A stretch of 64,000 bases of DNA from JAXMAR01 sp046350295. Lineage in GTDB: Bacteria; Planctomycetota; Planctomycetia; Gemmatales; Gemmataceae. Location: NCBI GenBank assembly GCA_046350295.1, contig JAXMAR010000030.1, forward strand, positions 31,357 through 95,356, given 5' to 3'. Below are positions 16,804-27,583 of this stretch, piece by piece. The notes under the pieces were generated by a model. It ran no database searches. It was given only the letters and a program-made list of their open reading frames with translations, and was not told where the DNA came from. The position numbers and the translations under genes are program-made. Each line of letters opens with the position of its first letter. Positions within the stretch are counted from its first letter, which is position 1.

Positions 16804-19800
16804 ATGTCCCGCTCCGCGCTTGCGTTCGTTTCCTGTTTGCTCCTCGCCTCCCCCGCCCTCGCCCAGCGCGAGTTCGGCTTCGATAACCGCAAGGCCAGCG
16901 GGCAGCCGTACATCCCCGCCGAGGAATCCGTCAAGCGCTTCAAGATGACGGACGGCTGGGAGGCGCATGTCGTCGCGTCCGAGCCGGAGGTCATCAACCC
17001 CATCGCCTTCACCATCGACGAGAAGGGCCGCATCTGGGTCGTCGAGTGCTTCGAGTATCCGAGCCGCACGCCCAAGGGGAAGAAGCCGCGCGATCGCATC
17101 AAGATCCTCGAGTCCACCAAGGGGGACGGCAAGATCGACAAGGTGACCGTCTGGGCCGAGGGCAAGGACCTGCCCATCGGCTGGGACCTGGCGAGCGGCA
17201 TCGAGGTCGGGCATGGCGGCGTCTTCCTCGGCGCCCCGCCGTATCTCTTCTTCCTCAGCGACCCGGAGAACACCGGCAAGTGCACCAAGCAGGAAGTCCT
17301 CCTCAAGGGCTTCGGCAGCCAGGACACGCACGAGACGCTCAACACCTTCCAGTGGGGGCCGGACGGCAAGCTCTACGGGCTGCATGGCGTCTTCACCGTC
17401 TCCAAGGTCGACGGCGTCGAGATGACCGCGGCCGTCTGGCGCTACGACGTCCACAAGAAGAAGTTTGAAATCTTCGCCGAGGGGACGAGCAACCCCTGGG
17501 GCATGGATTTCGACCGCAACGGCCAGTGCTTCCTCGCCTGCTGCGTCATCCCGCACCTCTTTCACATGGTCCCCGGCGGCACGTACAAGCGGCAGGCCGG
17601 CGCCAGCCTCAACCCCTACACCTACGGCCTCTTGAACGAAATCTGCGACCACACGCACCACAAGCTCTCCGGCTGGGCCCACGCCGGCCTCATCGTCCTC
17701 GAAGGCGAACAAGTCCCCGAGAAATACAAGCACAGCCTCGTCATGGGTTCGATCCACGGCTGCTCGCTCAAACGCAACACCTTGAAGCCCAACGGCTCCA
17801 CCTTCATCGGCTCCTCCGCCCCCGATTTCATGGTCTCCGGCGACAAGAACTTCCGCCCCATCAACCTCCGCTGGGGCCCCGACGGCTCCATCTACTGCAT
17901 CGACTGGCACGACCAGAACCCCTGCCACCAGGCCGCCCCCGATAGCTGGGACATGACCCACGGGCGCATCTTCCGCTTCCAGCCCAAGGGGATGAAGCGT
18001 AGGCCGGCGGAGGATTTGACGAAGAAGACGAGCGTCGAACTGGTCGAGTTGTTGAAGGAGGAGAACCCCTATTGGTATCGGACGGCGACACGGCTGCTCG
18101 AAGAGCGGAAGGCGAAGGCGATCATGCCGAAGCTGGTCGAGCAGAAGCTGGTCGAGATGACGTTCCCGAAAAAGGACCCGGCGCCGGCGCTGCGTGCCAT
18201 CTGGGCGCTGCACCGTCTGGGCGCGCTCGATGAGGACAGACTGTTCACCCTCATGGCACGCGACGACGCCTGGGTGCGATCCTGGCTCGTGCGTCTCATC
18301 GGGGAACGTGGCCGCGTTTCGGATCTCGGTCTCAAAGGCCTGACCGACGTGGCCGCGCTGGACCACGCTCCCCAGACACAACTCGCGCTCGCCGGGGCAT
18401 GCCAGCATCTCATTAAGCAAGACACGCTCCCCATCCTGCACAACCTGATGAAACACGCCGACAAGAAAGACCCCTGCCTTCCGCTCATGATCTGGTTCGC
18501 TTACGAGCCGCGCGTCATGGGCAAGCGGGACGCGACCCTCGATTGGCTCAAGGCCAACGCTACCGGCAACGTCCTCGTGACCGACGAGATCGTGCCGCGA
18601 ACCCTGCGCCGCCTCGCCGATAGCCGCGATCCGGAGGCCCTCGACGCCGCCGTTCGCTTCCTCGTCGATGTGAAGGACGCCAAGGTGCGGCGCCGCGGCC
18701 TCGAGGGGCTGCTCGCCAGCATCAAGCTGAAGGTCGATCCCCCCGCCTCCTGGGCAAAGGTATCCGCGCTGCTCGCGAAGGATGATGACGCCAGCGTCCG
18801 CGATATGGCCGGCCGGCTCGGCGTCCTCTTCCGGGAAGGCGCCGCCATCGCCCGCGCCATGAAAACAGCGGAGGACGTCAAGCAGGACGCCGCCAAGCGC
18901 GTCGCCGCCCTGCGCGACCTGGGGACGATCAAGCCGAAGGAAGCCGAGCCGCTCTTGATCGGCCTCGTCTTCAAGGACGGGCCGACCGAGGTGCGCGTCG
19001 AAGCCTGCCGCGCCCTCGCCGGTTACGAGAATGCCGGGCTCGCCAAGAACCTGCTCGGCAAATGGAAGGCGCTGCCCGGACCGGTGCGCCTGGAAGGCGT
19101 CAACCTGCTCTCCGGCCGCAAGGGGTGGGCGAAGGACCTTTTGAGCGGCGTCGGCTCGGGGACGGTGGACCGCAGGGATCTGAACGACAACACGATCCTG
19201 CGCATCCTCGCCTTCAAGGACAAGGACCTCAATCAGCAGGTCGAAAAGGTGTGGGGCAAGTTCCGCGATTCGCCCAAGGAGCTGGCCGCCTTGATCGACA
19301 AGATGCGCGGCGAAATGCACACGGGTACGGCCTCGTTCGAGCGTGGCCGCAAGGTCTTCGAGACGCAGTGCGCCAAGTGCCATAACTTCGAAGGCCGCGG
19401 CGCCCACGTCGGCCCGCAGCTCGACGGCGCGGCCCGCGACATCGAGTACCTCCTCGCCAACATCCTCGACCCCAACCGCGTCATCGGGGCGCCGTACCTC
19501 CTACGTCTCGTCGAGCTGAAAGACGGCCGGATCGAGACGGGCCTGTTGCACGCGGAGGACGAGAACAGCGTCACCCTCAAGGTGGAGAACGACCAGCTCA
19601 AGGTGATCGCCAAGAAGGACATCGAAGGCAAGGTGCGCGTGCTCGACAAGTCGATGATGCCGGAGGGCCTGTCGGCGGCGATGACCGTGCAGGACTTCCG
19701 CGACCTGGTGAAGTACGTGATGGCGCATCCGTTCATCACCGAAGCGACCCTGGCCCGCTCCGCCGCCGCCGCTATCAGCAAGCTGGAAGTTGTGCACACC

Positions 19801-20139
19801 GGGCCGGCGGGCCGCTTCGACTTGCGGGCGCCGCTCAAAGCGTCGGTCCGAACCAAGCTGACCGCGGCCGTCGAGGCGCCCGGCGTCACAAAGACGCGCC
19901 TGCTGCTCGGGCTCAACCAGCCGGTCCAGGTTTACCTGGACGACAAGCTCGTGCACAGGGCGCCGGGCAATCCGAAAGCGATCGTGCAGCCGGACATGAT
20001 TGCCATCGATGTGACGCTGCACAAGGGCGTGAATGAGCTGCGGCTGGAGCTCGAGGAGGCGGCGGATGCCGTCATCTACGCGCGGTTTCTCGACCCGGAT
20101 CGGAAGTTGCGGTATCCGAAAGAAAACAAGGAAAAGTGA
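16804..20139 (+). CDS. PVC-type membrane-bound dehydrogenase with HEAT repeats and cytochrome c
   Basis: A 1111-aa exported protein. A signal peptide (MSRSALAFVSCLLLASPALA) leads into a six-bladed glucose/sorbosone-dehydrogenase-like propeller (about 40-400; IDEKGRIWVVECFEYPSR, LRWGPDGSIYCIDWHD). A long alpha-helical HEAT-like region follows (about 420-830), then a haem-binding domain with one CxxCH motif (CAKCH, about 856-860; distal region HVGPQLDG). A C-terminal beta domain of about 120 residues ends the protein. This is the architecture of the planctomycete/verrucomicrobial 'putative membrane-bound dehydrogenase' families. They are thought to oxidise sugars or other carbohydrates and pass electrons to the haem, but the substrate is unknown. 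The ATG at 16804 is the only one that gives a clean signal peptide. Confidence 0.93.
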   Translation: MSRSALAFVSCLLLASPALAQREFGFDNRKASGQPYIPAEESVKRFKMTDGWEAHVVASEPEVINPIAFTIDEKGRIWVVECFEYPSRTPKGKKPRDRIKILESTKGDGKIDKVTVWAEGKDLPIGWDLASGIEVGHGGVFLGAPPYLFFLSDPENTGKCTKQEVLLKGFGSQDTHETLNTFQWGPDGKLYGLHGVFTVSKVDGVEMTAAVWRYDVHKKKFEIFAEGTSNPWGMDFDRNGQCFLACCVIPHLFHMVPGGTYKRQAGASLNPYTYGLLNEICDHTHHKLSGWAHAGLIVLEGEQVPEKYKHSLVMGSIHGCSLKRNTLKPNGSTFIGSSAPDFMVSGDKNFRPINLRWGPDGSIYCIDWHDQNPCHQAAPDSWDMTHGRIFRFQPKGMKRRPAEDLTKKTSVELVELLKEENPYWYRTATRLLEERKAKAIMPKLVEQKLVEMTFPKKDPAPALRAIWALHRLGALDEDRLFTLMARDDAWVRSWLVRLIGERGRVSDLGLKGLTDVAALDHAPQTQLALAGACQHLIKQDTLPILHNLMKHADKKDPCLPLMIWFAYEPRVMGKRDATLDWLKANATGNVLVTDEIVPRTLRRLADSRDPEALDAAVRFLVDVKDAKVRRRGLEGLLASIKLKVDPPASWAKVSALLAKDDDASVRDMAGRLGVLFREGAAIARAMKTAEDVKQDAAKRVAALRDLGTIKPKEAEPLLIGLVFKDGPTEVRVEACRALAGYENAGLAKNLLGKWKALPGPVRLEGVNLLSGRKGWAKDLLSGVGSGTVDRRDLNDNTILRILAFKDKDLNQQVEKVWGKFRDSPKELAALIDKMRGEMHTGTASFERGRKVFETQCAKCHNFEGRGAHVGPQLDGAARDIEYLLANILDPNRVIGAPYLLRLVELKDGRIETGLLHAEDENSVTLKVENDQLKVIAKKDIEGKVRVLDKSMMPEGLSAAMTVQDFRDLVKYVMAHPFITEATLARSAAAAISKLEVVHTGPAGRFDLRAPLKASVRTKLTAAVEAPGVTKTRLLLGLNQPVQVYLDDKLVHRAPGNPKAIVQPDMIAIDVTLHKGVNELRLELEEAADAVIYARFLDPDRKLRYPKENKEK

Positions 20140-20144
20140 GTCTC

Positions 20145-20522
20145 ATGGCTCCATGGCCTCACCAACTCTGCCCTCATGCCGACTGCGGAGGGCCTATCCG
20201 CGACTTGCTCGCGGAAATGGTACCGAACGCCGATCAAGCAAAGCCGGAATTCCGAGCTTTGGTGGGGCAATCGCCGGGTGGAGCGATTACCTGCCCCTAT
20301 TGTCAACGTGCGATAGAATACGATGCGGATGGCCAATCGTTGGTGGTGTCTACCCGGGCGCCGCTGCGCTACTCCAGGGTAAAAATGGAATTGCGAGCCA
20401 AGGACTACGGAAGTCAAAAGAACCCTCCGAACCCAGGGCTGACGCCCGAACAGTGGATCTCGGAAGAGAGACTGATGCCCGGCGCGCTTCGCGGATATGC
20501 CTACGTGGAGGACCGCCCATGA
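20145..20522 (+). CDS. Small hypothetical protein with two Cys pairs
   Basis: 125 aa from ATG 20145; a GTG at 20136 overlapping the stop of the preceding gene would add three residues. It contains LCPHADC near the N-terminus and ITCPYCQRAIEY around residue 52, two cysteine pairs that could bind one zinc ion. The rest is unassigned. It overlaps the next ORF by four bases (ATGA), so the two are probably translated together, and both follow the dehydrogenase directly. Confidence 0.6.
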   Translation: MAPWPHQLCPHADCGGPIRDLLAEMVPNADQAKPEFRALVGQSPGGAITCPYCQRAIEYDADGQSLVVSTRAPLRYSRVKMELRAKDYGSQKNPPNPGLTPEQWISEERLMPGALRGYAYVEDRP

Positions 20523-20818
20523 CACTCCGGCAAGACGAGCTCGAGTACCTTTCGGCTTGGGGGCGTGAGGAGTGGGAACCGGCCTGTTACCAATTGCCTG
20601 CGCATCGCCTTCAGCTCGCACACGGGGTTACCGGCTCCGAGTTGATCGCGCTCATCAAGGCGTGGTCACAGGCCCTCAAGAAGAAGGACCAAGAGATCCT
20701 CACTGCCGGATCGAATGCCGACCCGCCTTGGCCTTGGACCACCCTCCAGGAATTCCAGAGTCGCGTCGCGCAAGCGGAGGGCAAGAACGACTTGCATGCG
20801 CACAGCGCGGCGAAATGA
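20519..20818 (+). CDS. Small hypothetical protein, coupled to the preceding ORF
   Basis: 99 aa, starting at an ATG that overlaps the previous stop (ATGA). Its composition is soluble and helical (LEYLSAWGREEWEPACYQL, LIALIKAWSQALKKKDQEIL). No family was recognised. Overlapping small gene pairs of this kind are often interacting partners; that is the only hint at its role. It ends 33 bases before the convergent ABC-F gene. Confidence 0.6.
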   Translation: MTLRQDELEYLSAWGREEWEPACYQLPAHRLQLAHGVTGSELIALIKAWSQALKKKDQEILTAGSNADPPWPWTTLQEFQSRVAQAEGKNDLHAHSAAK

Positions 20819-20851
20819 CCGATCGGAGCACAAGCCAGTCGGCCCCGTCTT

Positions 20852-22660
<1,809 letters not shown>

Positions 22661-22669
22661 TGGTACCAC

Positions 22670-23041
22670 GATGTTGAACGGCCCCTTGCTTGGCTTGGCC
22701 TCGAGCGATTGGGCATTGCAGTTTTCGAGGATGGGCGATAGGGGCGGAAGAAGGCCGATACCCGTCTGGGGTCATGGCAGGACAGAGGGCGGGCGCTCAA
22801 ACTGTGCCTCGTCCCTCTTGGCAACGACGCCGGCTGCGGGTGGGTTGGACTACATTCTTGACCACTGAAAAACATACCAGGGCCGCGGGATTTTTCGAGC
22901 ACTATTCGGAAAAACGCGACGCCGCCTGGCCGAGCGCTTGCGCCACGCGCGTCGAAAAAGCGCGTTTCCCGGATGAGCAGTACAAGCCGCAGCCGATCTG
23001 GGACGCGGTCGTGGACACGAAACCCCAACGTTGCGTTCTGC
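22670..23041. other. Intergenic gap, nothing recognised
   Basis: About 370 bases between the starts and ends of two minus-strand genes. Several open frames cross it but none shows a domain or a ribosome-binding site. There is no clear hairpin with a T-run. It presumably carries the promoter of the ABC-F gene near 22670-22740. Confidence 0.4.
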
Positions 23042-24688
23042 TTATTCGACTTTCCTTGCGCGCAGCCTTTCAAGCGAAGCCTGTGCGTCCTGAGTCAAAG
23101 CCGCGGCCGGGGCGCCTCCGGCGAGGCGGTGGAGGAGTTTCTCCACTTCGGGCGATCGCATGTGCTCCACGGCTTCGACGGCACGCATCTCCTGCAATTC
23201 TTCGGGTGAAGGCGTTTGAAGTCTCTCGAGCAGTTGCTCGAGGCGCCGGCAAACTTCCAGCCTGGGCGCTTTCCCGACAGCCTGCCTCAAGGCTGGTTCG
23301 GCGAGTTGGCGATAGCCGGCCAACTCGCGGGCAGCTTTATCGCGAGCATCGAATCGCTCATCGGCGAGATCCTGGATGAGACGTTGGATACGCTCGGCAT
23401 CAGCGCTCTTCGCCGCGTGAAGATGCTTCGACAGGAACGGCAGGGCATCCTTCGGAGCCAGCGCCAGTTTCCAGATTGCCCGATAAGCGTTGGCGGCATC
23501 TTCGCCTTTCAGAGCGTTCCAAAGGCCATCCAGGTCCGTTGCCGTGAGGCGGACCGGCGCGCGTTTGCCGTGCGCGGTCTCCTGTCCCGTCAGATCCCAG
23601 AGGAGGACCGTTGTGTCGAGGCTCCCGCAGGCCATGGTTCGGACGTCGGGCGAGAAGGCAAGGATTGTTTTCCCCTCATCCGGAGAGCGAAAGTAGCAGC
23701 GCTCGCGGCCCGTGGCCACCTCCCAGATCTGGATGCAACTGGAAACTCGGGCCGAGCCGTCGCCAGCCCGCGCGTTTCCTGCCGAGGCCAACATTCGTCC
23801 GTCCGGCGAAAGGCACATCAAAGTGATGTCCTGCCGATTGACCTTGAAATGGCGGGCGGGTTTCCGCGCGTCCACGTCGAGAATATCGACGTTGCTCTCG
23901 CCAGTCGAATAGGAATAGGAATCGAGGATGGCGATGGGTTTTCCAGCATGACCTATGGCGATTGGCGCATGCACGTTGTTCCAGGTGGTGTCGCGGTTGA
24001 TGACGACCGGCTCCAGTCGGCGGGACGGTCCCCGCGTTTTTCCGGTTTTCAAATCCCAGACGACAAGATCGAGCCGGCTCTCGGGTACGGGCACAAGTTG
24101 TTCGCGGAACCGCTTGACCGGCTGGATGGCGATCGAGATCACCTCCGTGGAACCGAGAAAGGCGAAACTGCGATGGACGCGGTCGCCCCCTTGCCGCCAT
24201 ATTTCTTTTCCGGTGGCGGCGTCCCAAAGATGGAGGGCGCCACGAACGATGGCGCCCACCTGCTTGCCGTCGGGAGAAAAGGCTACCATCGTAGCGGATT
24301 CTTGATTCTCGCCCAGACGGCGGATCAGCTTGCCGGTGGCGAGGTTCCAGAGGCACACACCCGCCTCCCGTCCGCCCGAGACCAGGAGGGCGCCGTCCGG
24401 TGAAAACGCAAGCGCATCGACCTGGCCATCGTGCCCCTGCAACTTCCAGCGTTCCGCGCCCGACGCCAGGTTCCACACGCGGATCGAGCCGTCCCAGGCT
24501 CCCGAGGCCAGGAATTGGCCGTCGCGCGCATAGGCGAGGGAGAAGACTCTGCCGACGTTGAGGAACCGGGCCGCGCCGAGACGCGCTGGCTGAACCGTCT
24601 CCTCTTTCGTGTCGGGTTTGTCGTCCGCGCGGGCCGCCGAGAGCCCGCACACCAACGTCGTCAACCACCCCAGCGACAGTCCGCGCAT
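23042..24688 (-). CDS. Secreted WD40-repeat protein with HEAT-like tail
   Basis: 548 aa. A signal peptide (MRGLSLGWLTTLVCGLSAARA) precedes about seven WD40 blades between residues 40 and 370 (LASGAWDGSIRVWNLASG, LLVSGGREAGVCLWNLATG, MACGSLDTTVLLWDLTG). The C-terminal 160 residues are alpha-helical (AIWKLALAPKDALPFLSKHL, FDARDKAARELAGYRQLAEP) and look like HEAT-type repeats, a pairing common in planctomycete WD40 proteins. The ATG at 24688 was preferred because AGGTGG lies six bases upstream. It is divergent from the sigma-DUF1559 gene at 24836. Its role is probably as a binding scaffold; there is no enzymatic motif. Confidence 0.88.
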   Translation of the reverse strand: MRGLSLGWLTTLVCGLSAARADDKPDTKEETVQPARLGAARFLNVGRVFSLAYARDGQFLASGAWDGSIRVWNLASGAERWKLQGHDGQVDALAFSPDGALLVSGGREAGVCLWNLATGKLIRRLGENQESATMVAFSPDGKQVGAIVRGALHLWDAATGKEIWRQGGDRVHRSFAFLGSTEVISIAIQPVKRFREQLVPVPESRLDLVVWDLKTGKTRGPSRRLEPVVINRDTTWNNVHAPIAIGHAGKPIAILDSYSYSTGESNVDILDVDARKPARHFKVNRQDITLMCLSPDGRMLASAGNARAGDGSARVSSCIQIWEVATGRERCYFRSPDEGKTILAFSPDVRTMACGSLDTTVLLWDLTGQETAHGKRAPVRLTATDLDGLWNALKGEDAANAYRAIWKLALAPKDALPFLSKHLHAAKSADAERIQRLIQDLADERFDARDKAARELAGYRQLAEPALRQAVGKAPRLEVCRRLEQLLERLQTPSPEELQEMRAVEAVEHMRSPEVEKLLHRLAGGAPAAALTQDAQASLERLRARKVE

Positions 24689-24835
24689 GTACCACCTCAC
24701 GTTTTGGTTTCGAGCGCTCCGTTAACTTACTGCACGGTCGCCGATCGACGGATACGCTTTTGAGGGAAATAGTGTAACCGGCTCGGGCCCCGGTGCAGTA
24801 TTAAAGGTGGAGGCGCGTTTCTCCGAGGGCGGCAA

Positions 24836-26395
24836 ATGGCAAGCAGGGCGTTATCGAGTTTTGTTCAGGGTCTTCGCCGCGCGGCGGCCCGGCATTCCCA
24901 CGATGAATCCGCCGACGCCGACTTGCTGTCACGCTTCGTCGCGAAGCGGGATGAAGCGGCGTTCGAACTTCTGGTACACCGTCATGGACCGATGGTCTGG
25001 AGCGTTTGCCGGCGTTTCCTTCTCCAGCCGCAAGACGCCGAGGACGCTTTTCAGGCGACTTTCCTGGTGCTGGTCCGCAAGGCAAGCTCGATTCGGCAAG
25101 GGTCCTTGCTGAGCAACTGGCTCTACGGCGTGGCGTACCGCGTGGCGCTGCGCGCCCGGGCGGGCGTGGCCCGCCGTCGCGCTCGCGAAACCAACGGCGT
25201 GGAAATCCAAGGTCCCGCCGCGCCCGACGAATCCAGCGCTGAATGGCCGCCTGCTCTGCATGAAGAAGTCTTTCGCCTGCCGGAGAAATACCGGCAGCCG
25301 ATCGTTCTCTGCTACCTGGAAGGAAAAACGAGCGAAGAGGCGGCCCGCGACCTGGACTGGCCGGTCGGCACGATTAAGGGTCGTTTGGGCCGGGCGCGTG
25401 AAATGCTTCGGTCGCGGTTGACCCGGCGCGGCCTGGTCCTGTCCGCCGGCGGATTGGCGGCCACCCTGTGCGGAAGCCACGCGGAAGCCGCGCCACGGAC
25501 GCTGTTGAAAACCACCATCGATGGCGCATGCAGCTATGGCGCCGGCCGGACCGCCGACCATCTCTCTACCCACGCCGTCGCTCTAAGCCAAGGAGTCATC
25601 CAAGCCATGTTCTGGAACAAAATCGTAGTTACCGGCAAGCGCCTTGCCCTGGCGGCCCTGATTAGCGTGGGCGCCGGCCTGTCTCTAATCCAATCCTTCG
25701 CGGGAGAGAAACCCGACCTTCCTATCCGGCCGTTTCAGGTCGCGGTGGCAGACAAGCCGCCGATCCCGAAAGAAGAGCCGGTCACGGCGGAACAGCGCAA
25801 GGCAAGCATGGACAATGTGAAAACGCTGGCGCTGGCCATGCACGGCTATCTCGATGAGAACGGGAGCTTCCCTCCCGCCGCCGTGTACGACAAGGACGGC
25901 AAGCCGATGCTCAGCTGGCGCGTGTTGCTCCTGCCCTTCGTCGGGGAAAAGGACCTGTTCCGGCAATTCAAGCTCGACGAACCCTGGGACAGCCCCAACA
26001 ACAAGAAGCTGCTGGCCCGGATGCCCAAGGTGTATGCTCCGGTGCGCGGCAAGGCGAAGACGCCGCACTCGACCTCCTATCAGGTCTTTACGGGACAGAA
26101 GACGATCTTTGAAGGGATCCGCGGCTCGCGGATCGTTGACATCCCCGATGGAACCTCGAACACCATTCTGCTCATCGAAGGTGGCGAGGCCGTACCGTGG
26201 ACCAAACCTGCCGATCTCGTTTTCGACGAAAAGAAGCCGTTGCCCAAGCTGGGGGGCATGTTCCCGGACGGCTTCCACTTCGCGCGGGCGGACGGCTCCG
26301 CCGGCTTCTGCCCTCGAAAGTTCAACGAGCATGTCATGCGACTCATGATCATGCGAAATGACGGCATGACGATCGTGGGCAACCTGGATGACTGA
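24836..26395 (+). CDS. ECF sigma factor fused to a membrane helix and DUF1559-like domain
   Basis: 519 aa in one frame. Residues 25-100 are sigma region 2 (LLSRFVAKRDEAAFELLV, DAEDAFQATFLVLVRKA) and residues 138-195 region 4 (LPEKYRQPIVLCYLEGKTSE, WPVGTIKGRLGRAREML). A membrane helix lies at about 266-286. Residues 315-519 are the DUF1559 domain (HGYLDENGSFPPAAVYDKDG, IPDGTSNTILLIEGGE, FHFARADGSAGF), normally found in exported pseudopilin-like proteins. This arrangement would put the DUF1559 part outside the membrane and the sigma part inside. A one-protein transmembrane sigma switch, perhaps freed by proteolysis, is inference. No separate anti-sigma gene is adjacent. Confidence 0.9.
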   Translation: MASRALSSFVQGLRRAAARHSHDESADADLLSRFVAKRDEAAFELLVHRHGPMVWSVCRRFLLQPQDAEDAFQATFLVLVRKASSIRQGSLLSNWLYGVAYRVALRARAGVARRRARETNGVEIQGPAAPDESSAEWPPALHEEVFRLPEKYRQPIVLCYLEGKTSEEAARDLDWPVGTIKGRLGRAREMLRSRLTRRGLVLSAGGLAATLCGSHAEAAPRTLLKTTIDGACSYGAGRTADHLSTHAVALSQGVIQAMFWNKIVVTGKRLALAALISVGAGLSLIQSFAGEKPDLPIRPFQVAVADKPPIPKEEPVTAEQRKASMDNVKTLALAMHGYLDENGSFPPAAVYDKDGKPMLSWRVLLLPFVGEKDLFRQFKLDEPWDSPNNKKLLARMPKVYAPVRGKAKTPHSTSYQVFTGQKTIFEGIRGSRIVDIPDGTSNTILLIEGGEAVPWTKPADLVFDEKKPLPKLGGMFPDGFHFARADGSAGFCPRKFNEHVMRLMIMRNDGMTIVGNLDD

Positions 26396-26555
26396 CTTGA
26401 AACGGCGCCGAGCCGATGTCCGCCCGGGCGCTGCGGCCTGCGAGGGTGATCCACTCCGCCGCCGTACGGAGAGAACTCTGGCCGTGTAGGCGGTCTGGCA
26501 GCAGTTGCGGATGTCGCTCCTGCGGAAAGCAAGCGTCTTCCGTAAAACGAACGCC

Positions 26556-27545
26556 ATGCCTCGCAAACCCTTTTCTCCGGTGAAACTCGGCGTCATCGGC
26601 CTGGGCCGCTTTGGCCGGCTCCACGCCTTGACGGCGGCCGCCCTCGCTGAGGCGGAACTTGTGACACTTGTATCTCGTCGCCAGGAGAGCCTCGACGCGC
26701 TGGCGCGCGAGTTGCCAGGGGTGACGGGATGGACAAACCTGGAGCACGCCCTCGTCGACTCCGAGGCGGAGGCGTGGATCGTGGCCTGCGCTACCTCGGC
26801 CCACGTTCCCATCACGCGAACGCTTCTCGAGGCGGGCAAGACTGTCCTCTTGGAGAAACCCATCTCGAGCAGCCTGGAAGAGGCGCGGAGCCTGCGGCCT
26901 CTCGTTCGGGCCGACTCCGGCAATCTCATGATCGGCCACATCGTTCTTTTCAACAGCGAGTACCAGCAACTGCGCGACGAGGCCCGTTTGCGCGGGCCCA
27001 TTGTGTACATCGACTGCGTGCGGCACCGGCCGAACACCACGCTCACGGGCGTTCGCGGCGGCGAGAACCCGCTGCACGCGACGATGGTCCACGATCTGTA
27101 CGCGACCCAGGTGCTGCTCGACCGCGCGGAGCCGGCTTCGTTCAGCGCGGCGTTTCATCGCAGCGCCGGCGGCGCGGTCGACCTGGCGGTGGCGCGGTTG
27201 CACTGGGCGAACGGGCCGGTCGCCTCGTTCTCGGCCTCTTACTTGACGCCCGCGGGGATGCCGCCGCGCGGTTTTGACCGCATGGAAGTATTCGGCGCAG
27301 GGTGGGCGGCGCGGATCCAGCCAAACCCGCGGCCCATCGAGGTGTGGCGTGAAGATCGCGCCGACTGGCCGCTAGCCCTGGAAATCCGTGCTGGCGCGGG
27401 GGTCGCGACCGGGATGATGGCGGAGGAGATTCGTTGCTTCTGCCGCGTGGTGCGCGGGCGGGAGAGCGTGCCCGTTGGAGCGACTTATGCCGACGCGCTG
27501 CAGGTGCAGGAGTGGATGGATCGGCTGGAAGCTTGCGCGACCTGA
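26556..27545 (+). CDS. Gfo/Idh/MocA family oxidoreductase
   Basis: 329 aa. The N-terminal Rossmann fold has the NAD(P)-binding motif LGVIGLGRFGRLHA at about 9-22, the family's EKP motif (LLEKPISSS) near residue 105, and an alpha/beta C-terminal domain with HDLYATQVLL, which contains the usual active-site histidine/aspartate region. Members oxidise or reduce sugars, inositols and related polyols using NAD(P)(H). The ATG at 26556 starts just before the Rossmann strand; an upstream ATG at 26505 adds 17 residues without similarity. No pathway genes are adjacent, so the substrate is unknown. It is convergent with the TPR gene ending at 27584. Confidence 0.9.
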   Translation: MPRKPFSPVKLGVIGLGRFGRLHALTAAALAEAELVTLVSRRQESLDALARELPGVTGWTNLEHALVDSEAEAWIVACATSAHVPITRTLLEAGKTVLLEKPISSSLEEARSLRPLVRADSGNLMIGHIVLFNSEYQQLRDEARLRGPIVYIDCVRHRPNTTLTGVRGGENPLHATMVHDLYATQVLLDRAEPASFSAAFHRSAGGAVDLAVARLHWANGPVASFSASYLTPAGMPPRGFDRMEVFGAGWAARIQPNPRPIEVWREDRADWPLALEIRAGAGVATGMMAEEIRCFCRVVRGRESVPVGATYADALQVQEWMDRLEACAT

Positions 27546-27583
27546 GGAGCGAAGCGCGGGAATATGGTGGTTTCGTGGTATGC

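Noticed and set aside
16666..19407. 913-aa minus-strand frame opposite the PVC dehydrogenase
   Set aside because: A shadow of the dehydrogenase codons; no motif, and the true gene has a signal peptide and a CxxCH motif.
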